64,000 nucleotides of DNA from Pseudaminobacter soli (ex Li et al. 2025). Lineage in GTDB: Bacteria; Pseudomonadota; Alphaproteobacteria; Rhizobiales; Rhizobiaceae. The notes under the pieces were generated by a model. That model ran no database searches. It worked only from the letters and a program-made list of their open reading frames with translations, and was not told the origin of the DNA. The position numbers and the translations under genes were made by a program. This document shows positions 44,509 through 54,100 of the stretch, piece by piece (the stretch's first letter is position 1; each line of letters begins with the position of its first letter). The stretch spans positions 372,001 to 436,000 of the forward strand of contig NZ_JARXVF010000001.1 of assembly GCF_029892515.1 (NCBI RefSeq), written 5' to 3'.

Positions 44509-46805
44509 ACGGCGCGATCCTGTGCCGCCATCTCGGCGGCGCGCTCGGCAAGGCGGCGAAGCTGGTCGCGGCCCGGCAGATACGGATCCGGCCATGCCTC
44601 GGCCGTATCGCCTAGCGTCGCGGCGGCCCGCAGAGTCCAATAGGGATCGGTCAAGTGCGGACGGGCCAAGCAGACGAGATCGGCGCGGCCGGCGAGCAGG
44701 ATCGAATTGACGTGGTCCGGCTCGTAGATGTTGCCCACGGCCATGGTCGCCATGCCGGTCTCGTTCCGGATGCGGTCGGAGAACGGCGTCTGGAACATGC
44801 GGCCATAGACCGGACGTGCGGACTTGGTGGTCTGGCCGGCCGAGACGTCGCAGATATCGACGCCGGCTTCCTGGAAGACGCGAGCAATCTCCACCGCTTC
44901 CTGCGGCGTCACGCCTTCCGGACCGACCCAGTCATTGGCCGAGATACGAACCGAGATCGGCTTATTCTCCGGCCAGACGTCGCGGATCGCATGGAAGATC
45001 TCCAGCGGATAGCGCATGCGATTTTCCAGCGAGCCGCCATATTCATCGGTGCGGTTGTTAGTGACTGGCGTGATGAAGGACGACAGCAGATAGCCGTGCG
45101 CGGCGTGGATTTCGAGCATGTCGAAGCCGCAGCGATCCGCCATCTGCGCAGCCGAAACGAACTGGTCGCGGACCAGGTCCATGTCGGCACGGGTCATCGC
45201 CTTCGGCGTCTGGTTTTCGGCAGACCACGGCAGGTCGGAAACTGACAGCAGCGGCCAGTTGCCTTCCTTCAGCGGCTTGTCGGTGCCTTCCCAGCCAATG
45301 CAGGTCGAGGCCTTGCGGCCAGCATGGCCGATCTGCGCGCAGATCTTGGCTTCCGTCTCGGTGTGGACGAAATCGACGATGCGCTTCCAGGCGACTTCAT
45401 GCTCCGGCGCGTAGAAGCCGGGGCAGCCGGGCGTGATGCGGCCTTCGGCGCTGACGCAGGTCATCTCGATATAGAGAAGCCCTGCCCCGCCCTTGGCGCG
45501 CTCGCCATAGTGCACGAGGTGCCAGTCGGTCGGCGTGCCGTCCACGGCCTTGTACTGCGCCATCGGCGAAACCACCACGCGGTTCTTCAGCTCCATGCCG
45601 CGCAGCTTGAATGGCGCAAACATCGGGGCACGGCGCGTGCCCTGCTGCGCTCCCGCATTTTCCTGGAACCAGCCCTCAGCGCTTTCCAGCCACGCCTTGT
45701 CGCGCAGGCGCAGGTTTTCGTGGCTGATGCGCTGCGAGCGGGTCAGCAGCGAATAGTTGAACTGCACCGGGTCGAGGTCGAAATAGCGCTCCACCTCCTC
45801 GAACCATTCCAGCGAGTTGCGCGCGGCCGACTGCAGGCGCAGCACCTGCACGCGACGCTCGTCCTCATAGCGGGCGAAAGCGGTTTCGAGCGACTTTTCG
45901 GTATGCACATATTCGGCAAGTGCAACCGCGCTCTCAAGCGCCAGCTTGGTTCCCGATCCGATCGAGAAATGCGCGGTTGCCGCCGCATCGCCCAGAAGCG
46001 CGATGTTCTTGTAGGACCAGCGCTTGCACAGCACGCGCGGAAAGTTCAGCCAGGCCGAGCCGCGAATGTGGTTCGCATTGGTCATCAGCGCGTGGCCGCC
46101 GAGGTGCTTTGCAAAGATGCGCTGGCAGACCTCGATGCTCTCCTGCTGGCTCAGTTCGCCGAAGCCGAATTTTTCCCAGGTCTCGGTGCTGCACTCGACG
46201 ATGAAGGTCGCCGTGTCGTTGTCGAACTGATAGGCGTGCGCCCAGACCCAGCCGTGCTCGGTCTCTTCGAAGATGAAGGTGAAGGCGTCGTCGAATTTTT
46301 GATGCGTGCCGAGCCAGACGAATTTGCAGGCGCGAACGTCGATATCCGGCTCGAACTTGTCGGCGAATTCGGTACGGGTCCGCGAGTTCAGGCCATCGGA
46401 AGCGACGACGAGATCATACTGCTCCGCATAGGCCGCGACGTCGTCGACATTGGTCTCGAAGCGAATTTCGATGCCAAGCTCTTTCGCCCGTGCCTGCAAG
46501 AGAAGCAGCAACTGCTTGCGGCCGATGCCGCAGAAACCGTGGCCGCTCGACACCGTCTTGGTGTCCTTGAAATGGACGGCGATGTCATCCCAATAGGCGA
46601 AATGGGCGCGGATCGAAGCTGCGCTCACCGGGTCGTTGGCGGCAAGGTTGGTCAGCGTTTCGTCGGAGAGCACGACACCCCAGCCAAACGTGTCGTCCGG
46701 CTTGTTGCGCTCGATCACGACGATCTCCGCGGACGGGTCGCGCAGCTTCATGCTGATTGCGAAGTACAGGCCGGCCGGCCCTCCTCCAAGACAGGCGATC
46801 TTCAT
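44505..46805 (-). CDS. 2-aminobenzoyl-CoA monooxygenase/reductase-like fusion (salicylyl-CoA 5-hydroxylase type)
   Basis: 766-residue two-domain protein. Residues 1 to about 380 form an FAD-dependent aromatic hydroxylase: [17 protein letters not shown] at the start and [20 protein letters not shown] as the second FAD motif. Residues from about 400 form an old-yellow-enzyme reductase: [29 protein letters not shown], and [20 protein letters not shown]. The same fusion occurs in 2-aminobenzoyl-CoA monooxygenase/reductase, which hydroxylates and partly reduces the CoA-activated ring, and in proteins annotated as salicylyl-CoA 5-hydroxylase. ATG 46805 has AGGAG upstream. It is the first gene of the operon. 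Confidence 0.9.
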   Translation of the reverse strand: MKIACLGGGPAGLYFAISMKLRDPSAEIVVIERNKPDDTFGWGVVLSDETLTNLAANDPVSAASIRAHFAYWDDIAVHFKDTKTVSSGHGFCGIGRKQLLLLLQARAKELGIEIRFETNVDDVAAYAEQYDLVVASDGLNSRTRTEFADKFEPDIDVRACKFVWLGTHQKFDDAFTFIFEETEHGWVWAHAYQFDNDTATFIVECSTETWEKFGFGELSQQESIEVCQRIFAKHLGGHALMTNANHIRGSAWLNFPRVLCKRWSYKNIALLGDAAATAHFSIGSGTKLALESAVALAEYVHTEKSLETAFARYEDERRVQVLRLQSAARNSLEWFEEVERYFDLDPVQFNYSLLTRSQRISHENLRLRDKAWLESAEGWFQENAGAQQGTRRAPMFAPFKLRGMELKNRVVVSPMAQYKAVDGTPTDWHLVHYGERAKGGAGLLYIEMTCVSAEGRITPGCPGFYAPEHEVAWKRIVDFVHTETEAKICAQIGHAGRKASTCIGWEGTDKPLKEGNWPLLSVSDLPWSAENQTPKAMTRADMDLVRDQFVSAAQMADRCGFDMLEIHAAHGYLLSSFITPVTNNRTDEYGGSLENRMRYPLEIFHAIRDVWPENKPISVRISANDWVGPEGVTPQEAVEIARVFQEAGVDICDVSAGQTTKSARPVYGRMFQTPFSDRIRNETGMATMAVGNIYEPDHVNSILLAGRADLVCLARPHLTDPYWTLRAAATLGDTAEAWPDPYLPGRDQLRRLAERAAEMAAQDRAV

Positions 46806-46852
46806 CGGCGCAACTCCTTCTGATGGGAAAAAGATGACACCGACCCGCGATA

Positions 46853-46883
46853 ATTTCAAGCATGAAATTTCAAGCTTGAAATT
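46853..46883. promoter_or_regulatory. Overlapping palindromes, putative MarR operator
   Basis: A perfect 18-base palindrome AATTTCAAGCTTGAAATT (46866-46883) overlaps an imperfect one, ATTTCAAGCATGAAAT (46853-46868), with centres 14 bases apart. They lie 48 to 78 bases upstream of the monooxygenase start, a normal promoter position, and also upstream of the divergent hydrolase gene. The MarR gene in the operon is the obvious candidate to bind here. Confidence 0.7.
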
Positions 46884-47011
46884 AATTCCTCAGTCGTCAA
46901 ATCTGCCTGGGCTTGCGCATGCGCGTGCGGCCACGCTGGCACTTGCGCGCTGGCGCGGCGATGACCGATAAGGCGCGAAGCCATCGGCGACACCGAAACG
47001 GGAGGGGAAAC

Positions 47012-47842
47012 ATGTCGGGAAACAAGATCACGAACTGGGACGATGCCTATTCGAACTCGGCATACATTCCAGGCGGCGACGACTACCCGGCAAAGTGGGG
47101 AAGCGCGGCAGCGGCCTTCCGCGATGAGATACGCAGTGCTGGGCGCCTGCGCGAGGACATCGCCTACGGCCCGCATACGCGCAACCGCTACGATCTTTTT
47201 CTGCCGAAGGCGAATGCCAAGGGCCTCGCGGTGTTCGTGCATGGTGGCTTCTGGATGGCCTTCGACAAATCGGCATGGTCGCATCTGGCGGCCGGACCAC
47301 TCGCACATGGCTATGCGGTGGCAATGCCTTCCTATGTGCTGACGCCGGAAGCGCACATCTCCGACATCACTCGCCAGATCGGCGCGGCCATCAATGCCGC
47401 TGCCAGCGAGATCGAAGGTCCGCTGCGCATTGCAGGACACTCGGCAGGCGGCCATCTGGTCAGCCGCATGAACACCGCAACGTCGCCGCTTGAGCGCGAC
47501 GTGGCCGCGCGCCTGCGCAAGACCGTTTCGATCTCCGGCCTGCATGATTTGCGCCCGCTGCTCAACACCGAGATGAACGAGACCCTGCGACTCGACATGG
47601 CGGAAGCGCGCGCGGAAAGTGCTGCGCTGCTCGAGCCGCTCGACGGCATGGACATCACTTGCTGGGTGGGCGCCAACGAGCGACCCGAATTCGTTCGTCA
47701 GAACAGCCTGCTCGAAAACCTCTGGAGCAGCTTCACGGTCGAGGTTTCGAGCGTGGAAGAAGCCGACCGGCACCATTTCGACGTGATCGAAGGTCTTGCC
47801 GACCCCGATCACAGGCTGGTGCGGACTTTGCTCGGCGTGTAA
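47012..47842 (+). CDS. Kynurenine formamidase-like alpha/beta hydrolase
   Basis: 276-residue alpha/beta hydrolase. The oxyanion region is FVHGGFWMAFDKSAWSHLA, the nucleophile elbow is AGHSAGGHL, and the likely catalytic His is in DRHHFDVIEGL. The HGGxW and GHSAGGHL pattern is found in the arylformamidases that release kynurenine from N-formylkynurenine. Kynurenine can give anthranilate, the probable substrate of the divergent operon, so a functional link is likely but not proven; another ester or amide is possible. ATG 47012 follows GGGAGGGG. Confidence 0.8.
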   Translation: MSGNKITNWDDAYSNSAYIPGGDDYPAKWGSAAAAFRDEIRSAGRLREDIAYGPHTRNRYDLFLPKANAKGLAVFVHGGFWMAFDKSAWSHLAAGPLAHGYAVAMPSYVLTPEAHISDITRQIGAAINAAASEIEGPLRIAGHSAGGHLVSRMNTATSPLERDVAARLRKTVSISGLHDLRPLLNTEMNETLRLDMAEARAESAALLEPLDGMDITCWVGANERPEFVRQNSLLENLWSSFTVEVSSVEEADRHHFDVIEGLADPDHRLVRTLLGV

Positions 47843-47974
47843 GACAGCGGAAACACGGCACCGCTGCGATTGGCCGGCATGGATCTCGCAGTGGCTGACC
47901 GGATTATCGAGTCTAGACGAGATGTTGGATCGAAAGCCTCAAGCGGCGGTCGAATCTCGTGTCAGGAGAGCACA

Positions 47975-48211
47975 ATGAAAACCGTTTTCGTCCAACTGCA
48001 ATGCGTGCCCGGCCAGACCTATGCGGTCGCGGACCAACTCTATGAGCGGGAGGTCGCATCCGAACTCTATTCGACCAGCGGCGACTACGACCTCCTGATG
48101 AAGATCTACATCGACGACGACGTCGACATCGGCAAGTTCATCAACGAGAACGTCGCCAATGTGCCGGGCATCGTGCGCTCGCTGACGACACTCACCTTCA
48201 AGGCGTTCTGA
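47975..48211 (+). CDS. Stand-alone Lrp/AsnC ligand-binding domain protein
   Basis: 78-residue protein consisting only of the RAM domain that senses ligand in Lrp/AsnC regulators; the DNA-binding half is absent. Characteristic segments are VQLQCVPGQTYAVADQLYE, STSGDYDLLMKIYI and VPGIVRSLTTLTFKAF. AGGAG precedes ATG 47975 by 7 bases. RAM-only proteins form octamers in some prokaryotes and may bind amino acids or modulate full-length Lrp proteins. It starts 132 bases after the hydrolase gene. Confidence 0.85.
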   Translation: MKTVFVQLQCVPGQTYAVADQLYEREVASELYSTSGDYDLLMKIYIDDDVDIGKFINENVANVPGIVRSLTTLTFKAF

Positions 48212-48227
48212 GAACGCGCAAGAATTG

Positions 48228-48252
48228 TTGCGGCCTTGATTCAAGGCCGCAA
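48228..48252. terminator. Bidirectional hairpin terminator
   Basis: 11-bp stem (arms 48228-48238 and 48242-48252, loop ATT) between the convergent ends of the RAM-domain gene and ccmC. It is likely to serve both strands, although T tracts are short. Confidence 0.6.
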
Positions 48253-48267
48253 TCCAATCCCTTGTTC

Positions 48268-49032
48268 TTAATCGGCTTTGCGGTCGGCGCGGCGTGCAGC
48301 GACATAGCGCATGGCCATTACGCGGCGGCGCATGATCTCGGTGCGCATCGCCATCAGATGCAGCGCGAAGAACAGCAGGGTGAAGCCGACGGCCATCACC
48401 ATCAGCGGCCACAGCATGCTCTGGTCGATGGTCGGTCCGCCCATGCGGAACACCGATGCCGGCTGGTGCAGCGTATTCCACCAGTTGACCGAGAATTTGA
48501 TGATCGGGATGTTGACGAAGCCGACCAGCGTCATGATCGCGGCGGCCCGTGCCGAGCGCGTCGGATCGTCGAGCGCGCGCGTCAAGGCGATGATGCCGAG
48601 ATACATCAGGAACAGGACGAAGACCGAAGTCAGCCGCGCGTCCCACACCCACCAGGTGCCCCACATAGGCTTGCCCCAGATGGAGCCGGTAATCAGCGCC
48701 AACGCGGTGAAGGTGACACCGATGGGCGCCGCAGCCTTCAGCGAGACGTCGGCCAGCGGGTGACGCCAGACCAGCGTGCCGAGCGAGGACAAGGCCATCA
48801 GCGAATAGCACATCATGGAAATCCAGGCGAAAGGCACGTGAATGTACATGATGCGGACGGTGCTGCCCTGCTGGTAATCCTCCGGCGCAGCGAACGACAT
48901 GTAGAGCCCGACGGCGAGCAGAAGCGCCGAAAGCCCGGCCAGCCACGGCAGCAGCCGGTCGGCCAGCGCAATGAAGCGTGTGGGGTTTGCCAGATCGATC
49001 CAGCGGCCGGGCCGTGCGCTTGTTTCACTCAT
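48268..49032 (-). CDS. ccmC: Heme exporter/cytochrome c maturation permease CcmC
   Basis: 254-residue inner-membrane protein of the cytochrome c maturation system that presents heme to CcmE. Six hydrophobic spans surround the tryptophan-rich heme motif GTWWVWDARLTS, and flanking His residues (YIHVPFAW, TLHQPASV) are at the positions of the axial ligands. Normally ccmC lies with ccmA, ccmB and ccmD; here no other ccm gene is seen on either side (ndvA upstream, RAM-domain gene downstream). Function as a CcmC is still well supported by sequence. Confidence 0.93.
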   Translation of the reverse strand: MSETSARPGRWIDLANPTRFIALADRLLPWLAGLSALLLAVGLYMSFAAPEDYQQGSTVRIMYIHVPFAWISMMCYSLMALSSLGTLVWRHPLADVSLKAAAPIGVTFTALALITGSIWGKPMWGTWWVWDARLTSVFVLFLMYLGIIALTRALDDPTRSARAAAIMTLVGFVNIPIIKFSVNWWNTLHQPASVFRMGGPTIDQSMLWPLMVMAVGFTLLFFALHLMAMRTEIMRRRVMAMRYVAARRADRKAD

Positions 49033-49071
49033 AGCGGGTTATCTACCCTGAGCGGCGTGCCCCTGCAATGC

Positions 49072-49096
49072 GGGAGGTCGCCGCAGGCGGCCTCCC
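49072..49096 (-). terminator. Hairpin between ndvA and ccmC
   Basis: Arms GGGAGGTCGCC (49072-49082) and GGCGGCCTCCC (49086-49096) form an 11-bp stem with one mismatch on the minus-strand RNA. It begins about 10 bases after the ndvA stop, so it probably ends the ndvA message and separates ccmC. Confidence 0.5.
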
Positions 49097-49106
49097 CCGT
49101 TCGTAG

Positions 49107-50891
49107 TTATGCAGCTTCAGGCTGCGCCGACACGTGGCTGAGACTACGCACATCCTCGTCGGTCAGCAGGCCGCCGGCGCGCAACAGCGAGGCGAAGCGG
49201 CCATTGGTTGCCGACAGTTCGGCAAAGCCGCCCATCTCAACGATACGGCCATGGTCCATGAAGATGACCAGGTCGGCATCGCGGACGGTGGTCAGGCGAT
49301 GGGCGATGATGAAGGTGGTACGATCCCGGCGAACCGCATCGATCGCATCCTTCACCCGCGTCTCGGTCTCGACGTCGAGCGCACTCGTCGCCTCGTCGAG
49401 CACCAGGATCGGAGCATCCTTCAGGATGGCGCGGGCGATGGCGATGCGCTGGCGCTCGCCGCCCGAGAGCTGCCCGCCGCGCTCACCCACCTTGGTGTCG
49501 TATCCATCACACTTGTTGAGGATGAAGTCCTGGGCGGCCGCGGCCTGGGCAGCGGCGTGCACTTCGGCATAGCTGGCATTCTCGCGGCCGATGCGGATGT
49601 TGTCTTCGATCGAGCGATTGAACAGGCCGGCATCCTGGAACACGGTCGCGATCGACTGGCGCAGCGACTTCTTGGTGACGGTGCGCGTATCGGTGCCGTC
49701 GATGAGTATGCGGCCGTTCTGCGGCGCGTAGACGCCCTGGAGCAGATTGATAATCGTGGTCTTGCCGGCACCCGTCGGGCCGACGATGGCAACGGTCTGG
49801 CCGGAGGGAACGTCGAAGGAGACTTCGTGCACGCCCTGGCCGGAGTTCGAGAACTCGAAACCGACATTCTCGAAGCGGACATGGCCGGTGACGTTCTCCA
49901 GATCGCTCAGGCCGGCAGGCTCCTGACGGTCAGCGACCGAGTCCTCGAGCGTGTAGAAGGCCTCGAGCTTGGCACGCGAATCGAAGATCTGGTTTGCGAA
50001 GTTCGAAATCTGGTCTAGGCGGCTGATGAGCAGCGAGGCGAAGCCGGTGAAGGCGACGACATCGCCGATGCGCAACTCGCCGCGCGACACCAGCAGGGCG
50101 CCGATCATCAGCACGATCATCATCGAGACGGTCGACGACAGGCGATGCAGCGCGTTGGCAAGCGCCCACCAGTCGAGCACCGGATACTGGGCATCGATCA
50201 GGTCGCGCACATGGCTGCGCAGCTTCTGGGTCTCGAGGGAGATGCGGTTGTAGCTCTGCAGCACCGAGACGTTGTTGACCGAGTCGGTGACGTGGGAGAA
50301 CACCTCCTGGTAATGGCGCTCCACCTTGGCCTGACCGTCCTTGGTCTTGTGCATGACGACGCGGCTGACGACGAGGTAGAACACGCCCAGCGTCAGAAGC
50401 ACCAGCGACATGCGCAGGTCGAGCGAAATCGCGGTCGGCACCAGCAGCACTAGGGCCACGGCCGTCGTCAGGTGCTGGCGCATGAATTCCAGCCACAGGG
50501 TGAACAGGGCCTCGACCGCGCGCAGCAGGGTGTGCAGCGCGTTGGAGGTGCCGCGTTCCTGATGCCACGACAGCGGCATGGTGATGACGTGCTCGAAGGA
50601 TTCGCACAGCACTGCCACGCGGCGGGCATGCGCTAGCCGGTCGGCGCCGCGCGCAACGAGAACGTAGGCGACGATGTTAAAGGCGCCCAGGCCCGCCCAG
50701 AGAGCCAGCGTCGGCAGAAGTTCAGTTTTCTCGGAGATGGAGTCTATCACGCGGCCGAACAAAACCGGCTCTGCAATAGCAACCATCGCCAAAACGATGT
50801 TAGCCGAGCAGATCAAGAAGACGCGTTTCTTTTCGACAGCTAGATACCGTAGCGCTCGAAAGTACACCTGCAGCAACGACACGAAACTCAC
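49107..50891 (-). CDS. ndvA: Cyclic beta-1,2-glucan ABC exporter
   Basis: 594-residue half-transporter that exports cyclic beta-1,2-glucan across the inner membrane as a homodimer. The N-terminal 310 residues hold six membrane helices (ANIVLAMVAIAEPVLFGRVID is typical of NdvA/ChvA). The ATPase domain has Walker A GPTGAGKTT near residue 370, signature QLSGGERQRIAIAR, Walker B ILVLDEATSALD and the switch His in IIAHRLTTV. GTG 50891 (VSFVSLLQVYFRAL) fits the NdvA N-terminus; the frame continues to TTG 50960. It lies directly downstream of ndvB on the same strand. Confidence 0.95.
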   Translation of the reverse strand: MSFVSLLQVYFRALRYLAVEKKRVFLICSANIVLAMVAIAEPVLFGRVIDSISEKTELLPTLALWAGLGAFNIVAYVLVARGADRLAHARRVAVLCESFEHVITMPLSWHQERGTSNALHTLLRAVEALFTLWLEFMRQHLTTAVALVLLVPTAISLDLRMSLVLLTLGVFYLVVSRVVMHKTKDGQAKVERHYQEVFSHVTDSVNNVSVLQSYNRISLETQKLRSHVRDLIDAQYPVLDWWALANALHRLSSTVSMMIVLMIGALLVSRGELRIGDVVAFTGFASLLISRLDQISNFANQIFDSRAKLEAFYTLEDSVADRQEPAGLSDLENVTGHVRFENVGFEFSNSGQGVHEVSFDVPSGQTVAIVGPTGAGKTTIINLLQGVYAPQNGRILIDGTDTRTVTKKSLRQSIATVFQDAGLFNRSIEDNIRIGRENASYAEVHAAAQAAAAQDFILNKCDGYDTKVGERGGQLSGGERQRIAIARAILKDAPILVLDEATSALDVETETRVKDAIDAVRRDRTTFIIAHRLTTVRDADLVIFMDHGRIVEMGGFAELSATNGRFASLLRAGGLLTDEDVRSLSHVSAQPEAA

Positions 50892-51080
50892 CTCGTGAGA
50901 ACTTAGGCGGTGCAGCCCCTCATTGCCGAAACAAGCATTGCCTGCCGCACCGCAAGACAATGCTCACATACAGACTTGGTTCCGGTTTTTCGAAACAACA
51001 TCGAGAAACGCCCCGTAATCTGCCGTGATCGCGTAACGGGTTGAGAATTAAAGAAAAATGGCACCCTTACGGCAAAATAA

Positions 51081-51105
51081 TGGCGGCCGGTACGCCCGGC
51101 CGCCA
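51081..51105 (-). terminator. Rho-independent terminator after ndvB
   Basis: 10-bp GC-rich stem (arms 51081-51090 and 51096-51105, loop TACGC) followed on the minus strand by ATTATTTT. It lies 23 bases beyond the ndvB stop and suggests that ndvA has its own promoter in the 236-base gap or is expressed by partial read-through. Confidence 0.75.
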
Positions 51106-51127
51106 GTCTTGAAAATATTCTTGGAAA

Positions 51128-54100
51128 CTACCCCGGAATCCGAACCGTCACCTCGAACTCGCCGCTGCTTTTGAGCTCGAAGCAGGGGCTCGTCGAACGC
51201 TTGCCGTCGACCTCCAGGCTGACCTTCCTGACCCCCTTCTCGCGCACGACGCTGATGCGGTAAGTAGCACCGTCGAGCTTGAGCGTGGCCTTGTAGCCAG
51301 GCCAGGACGCTGGCAGGACCGGGTCTACGAACAGCTGCTGCCCCTCGCGGCGAATGCCCAGAATGGCCTCCACACCCGCGCGATACAGCCAACCGGCCGA
51401 GCCCGTGTACCAGGTCCAGCCGCCACGGCCGGCCTTGTCGCCTTCGGAATAGATGTCCGCGACAACGACATAGGGCTCGACCCGATAGTGCTCGGCCGCC
51501 GCTTCGTCGAGCGAGTGGTTGACCGGGTTGAGCATGCTGAAGCAACGGTAGGCGTCATCGGCCCGCCGCATTTCCGCCAGCGCAATGACAAACCAAGTGG
51601 AAGCGTGGGTGTACTGTCCGCCATTTTCGCGAACGCCCGGCGGGTAACTTTTTATGTAGCCGGGATCTTCAGTTGTGTTTGCGAAGGGCGGTGTAAACAG
51701 CTTGATGATCCGAAGATCCTCGTCGACCAGCATGTCGATCGCCGAGTCCATCGCCGTCTTCGAACGCGCCGGATCTCCGTCGCCGGACAGCACGCTCCAC
51801 GACTGCGCGATCGAGTCGATGTTGCACTCGTCGGAATCACGCGAGCCGAGTGGCGCGCCGTCGTCGAAGGAGCCGCGGCGATACCACGAGCCGTCCCAGG
51901 CCGCGTTCTCGAGCGCCTGCTTGAGCTTGCGGGCGTGTTTGTCCCACTTTTCGGCGCGCTTGGCCTCGCCGCGAGTACGGGCCAGCTGTCCGAAGTCGCC
52001 AAGCGTCTTGAGCAGGAACCAGCCGAGCCAGACGCTCTCGCCGCGCCCCTTCTCGCCGACCCGGTTCATGCCGTCGTTCCAGTCGCCGCCAAGCATCAGC
52101 GGCAGGCCGGTGGCGCCGGTGCGGGCGATGGCCAGATCGAGCGCGCGCACGCAGTGCTCGTAAAGCGTGACGGATTTCTTCGATATTTCAGGCACGTAGA
52201 AGGCGTCGTGCTCGCCCTCCTTGAGCTCCTCGCCGTCGATGAAGGGGATCATCTCGTCGAGGATGGAGGCGTCGCCGGTCACCTTCACGTAGTACGCCGT
52301 ACCGAAGGCCAGCCAGACGACATCGTCCGATATGGTGGTGCGCACTCCGGCCCCGGTGCGGGGCAGCCACCAGTGCTGCACGTCGCCTTCGGGGAACTGC
52401 CGATGCGCGGCGTTGACGATCTGGTCACGCGCCAGCTTCGGATCGTGCATCAACAGCGCAAGCGTGTCCTGCAACTGGTCGCGGAAGCCGAAGGCGCCGC
52501 TTGCCTGATAGAAGGCCGTGCGCGCCCGGATGCGACAGGCAAGGGCCTGATAGGGTAGCCAGTTGTTGACCAGCGCGTCGAACGACGCGTCAGGCGTCTC
52601 CACCTGCAGCGTGTCAAGGAAGCCGCGCCAGTTGCGCTCGTTTTCGGCTAGGCGCTCGTCGAAGTCGCGCTTGCGATGGCGCACCACGAGCTCGCTTGCC
52701 TCCTCCTGCGAACCGGCATCGCCGAGAAGGAAGAGCATGGTCGCCTCGCCGCCCGCCGGCACCTCGATGTCGCGCGCGATCGCTGCGCACGGATCGACGC
52801 CGGCCTCGATCTTGCCCGACAGGTCGAAGCCGCGCACGACCACATGCGGATGTTCGACCGTCCCGGCCCTGCCGATGAACTCGTTGCGATCGGCGGTCAC
52901 CGATTGCGCGTCACCGTCGCTCGCCAGGAAGGCAACGCGGTCGCCATAGTCGAGGCTATAGGCGTTTCTGGCCAGCATCGCCCCGGTCAGGAGATCACGC
53001 GACGGCACGATGGTCGGCGCGGACTTGGGCCGGTTGTTGCCCAGCACCCATTCGGCATAGGCGTAAACCCGCAGTCGCGCCGGCATTGAGCCCGAGTTGC
53101 GGATGCGCAGGCGCGAGAGCTTCACCGAATCGACCGGATCGACCAGTTGCGTGATCTCCGTAGACAGCTTGCCCTTGGTTGCCGTGAAGGTGCTGACACC
53201 CTGGCCGTGACGGGCTTCGTAGGTGATCGCAGGATCACGCAGCACCGCCGCGAAAGGCGAGAACGCCCGTCCCTCGGAATGATCGTAGATATAGATCGCC
53301 TCGCCCGGCCGGTTCGCAACCGGATCGTTGGTCCACGGCGTCAGCTGGAAGTCGCGGCTGTTGCGGCTCCAGGTGAACGACGCGCCCTCGGCCGAGGTGT
53401 GGAAGCCGAAGCCTGAATTGGCGACGACGTTGATCCACGGATGTGGCGTGGAGCGGTAGCCGGTCAGGCGCACGACATAGTCGCGGCCGTTGCGGTCGAA
53501 ACCGCCGAAGCCGTTCCAGCCCACAAGACCGTCGCCGCTTGCCGGGCGGTTGGATGCGGCGCTTGCGACCGGCAAGGCCGGCGTGCCGAAGCGCATATCG
53601 TCCGACATTTCGCTGGCACTCAGCGTTTCCGACGCGTTCAACGCATCGCGAGCCTGCAGGGCGCTGGCTTCGGCGCGTTCGATCTGGTCGAAGATGGTGC
53701 CGTTGCGCGTATGCAGGGCAATCCGTGCCGCGGCCAGAAGGGTCTTGTAGGACGTCTCGTCCATCAGGTCGCGACGCACGGCGAAGATGTGCTGGCGCGG
53801 TCCAAGCTCCTTGCCGCGCATGCGGCTGTTTTCCGCCAGCGACTCGATCGCCTGTTGCAGGTCCTGCACATAGGACGAGGCCTGCTCGTTGACGATGACG
53901 AGGTCGGTAAGAAGCCCCCTCGCCCGCATATATTCCTGGAAGCGCAGCGCCTGGGCCACGATCTCCAGATCGGCGACGTCGCTGATCCTGACTGCGAAGA
54001 TCGGGAAATCGCCCGAGATCGCCATCGGCCACAGGGCCGACTGCCGCCCGAGCCCGGTTGCGACCGTCTCGGCCGGTACGCGCAGATACTGATCCGGATA

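Noticed and set aside
45324-46823. 499-codon open frame antisense to the monooxygenase/reductase gene
   Set aside because: No recognisable domain, and the opposite strand encodes a well-defined two-domain enzyme.
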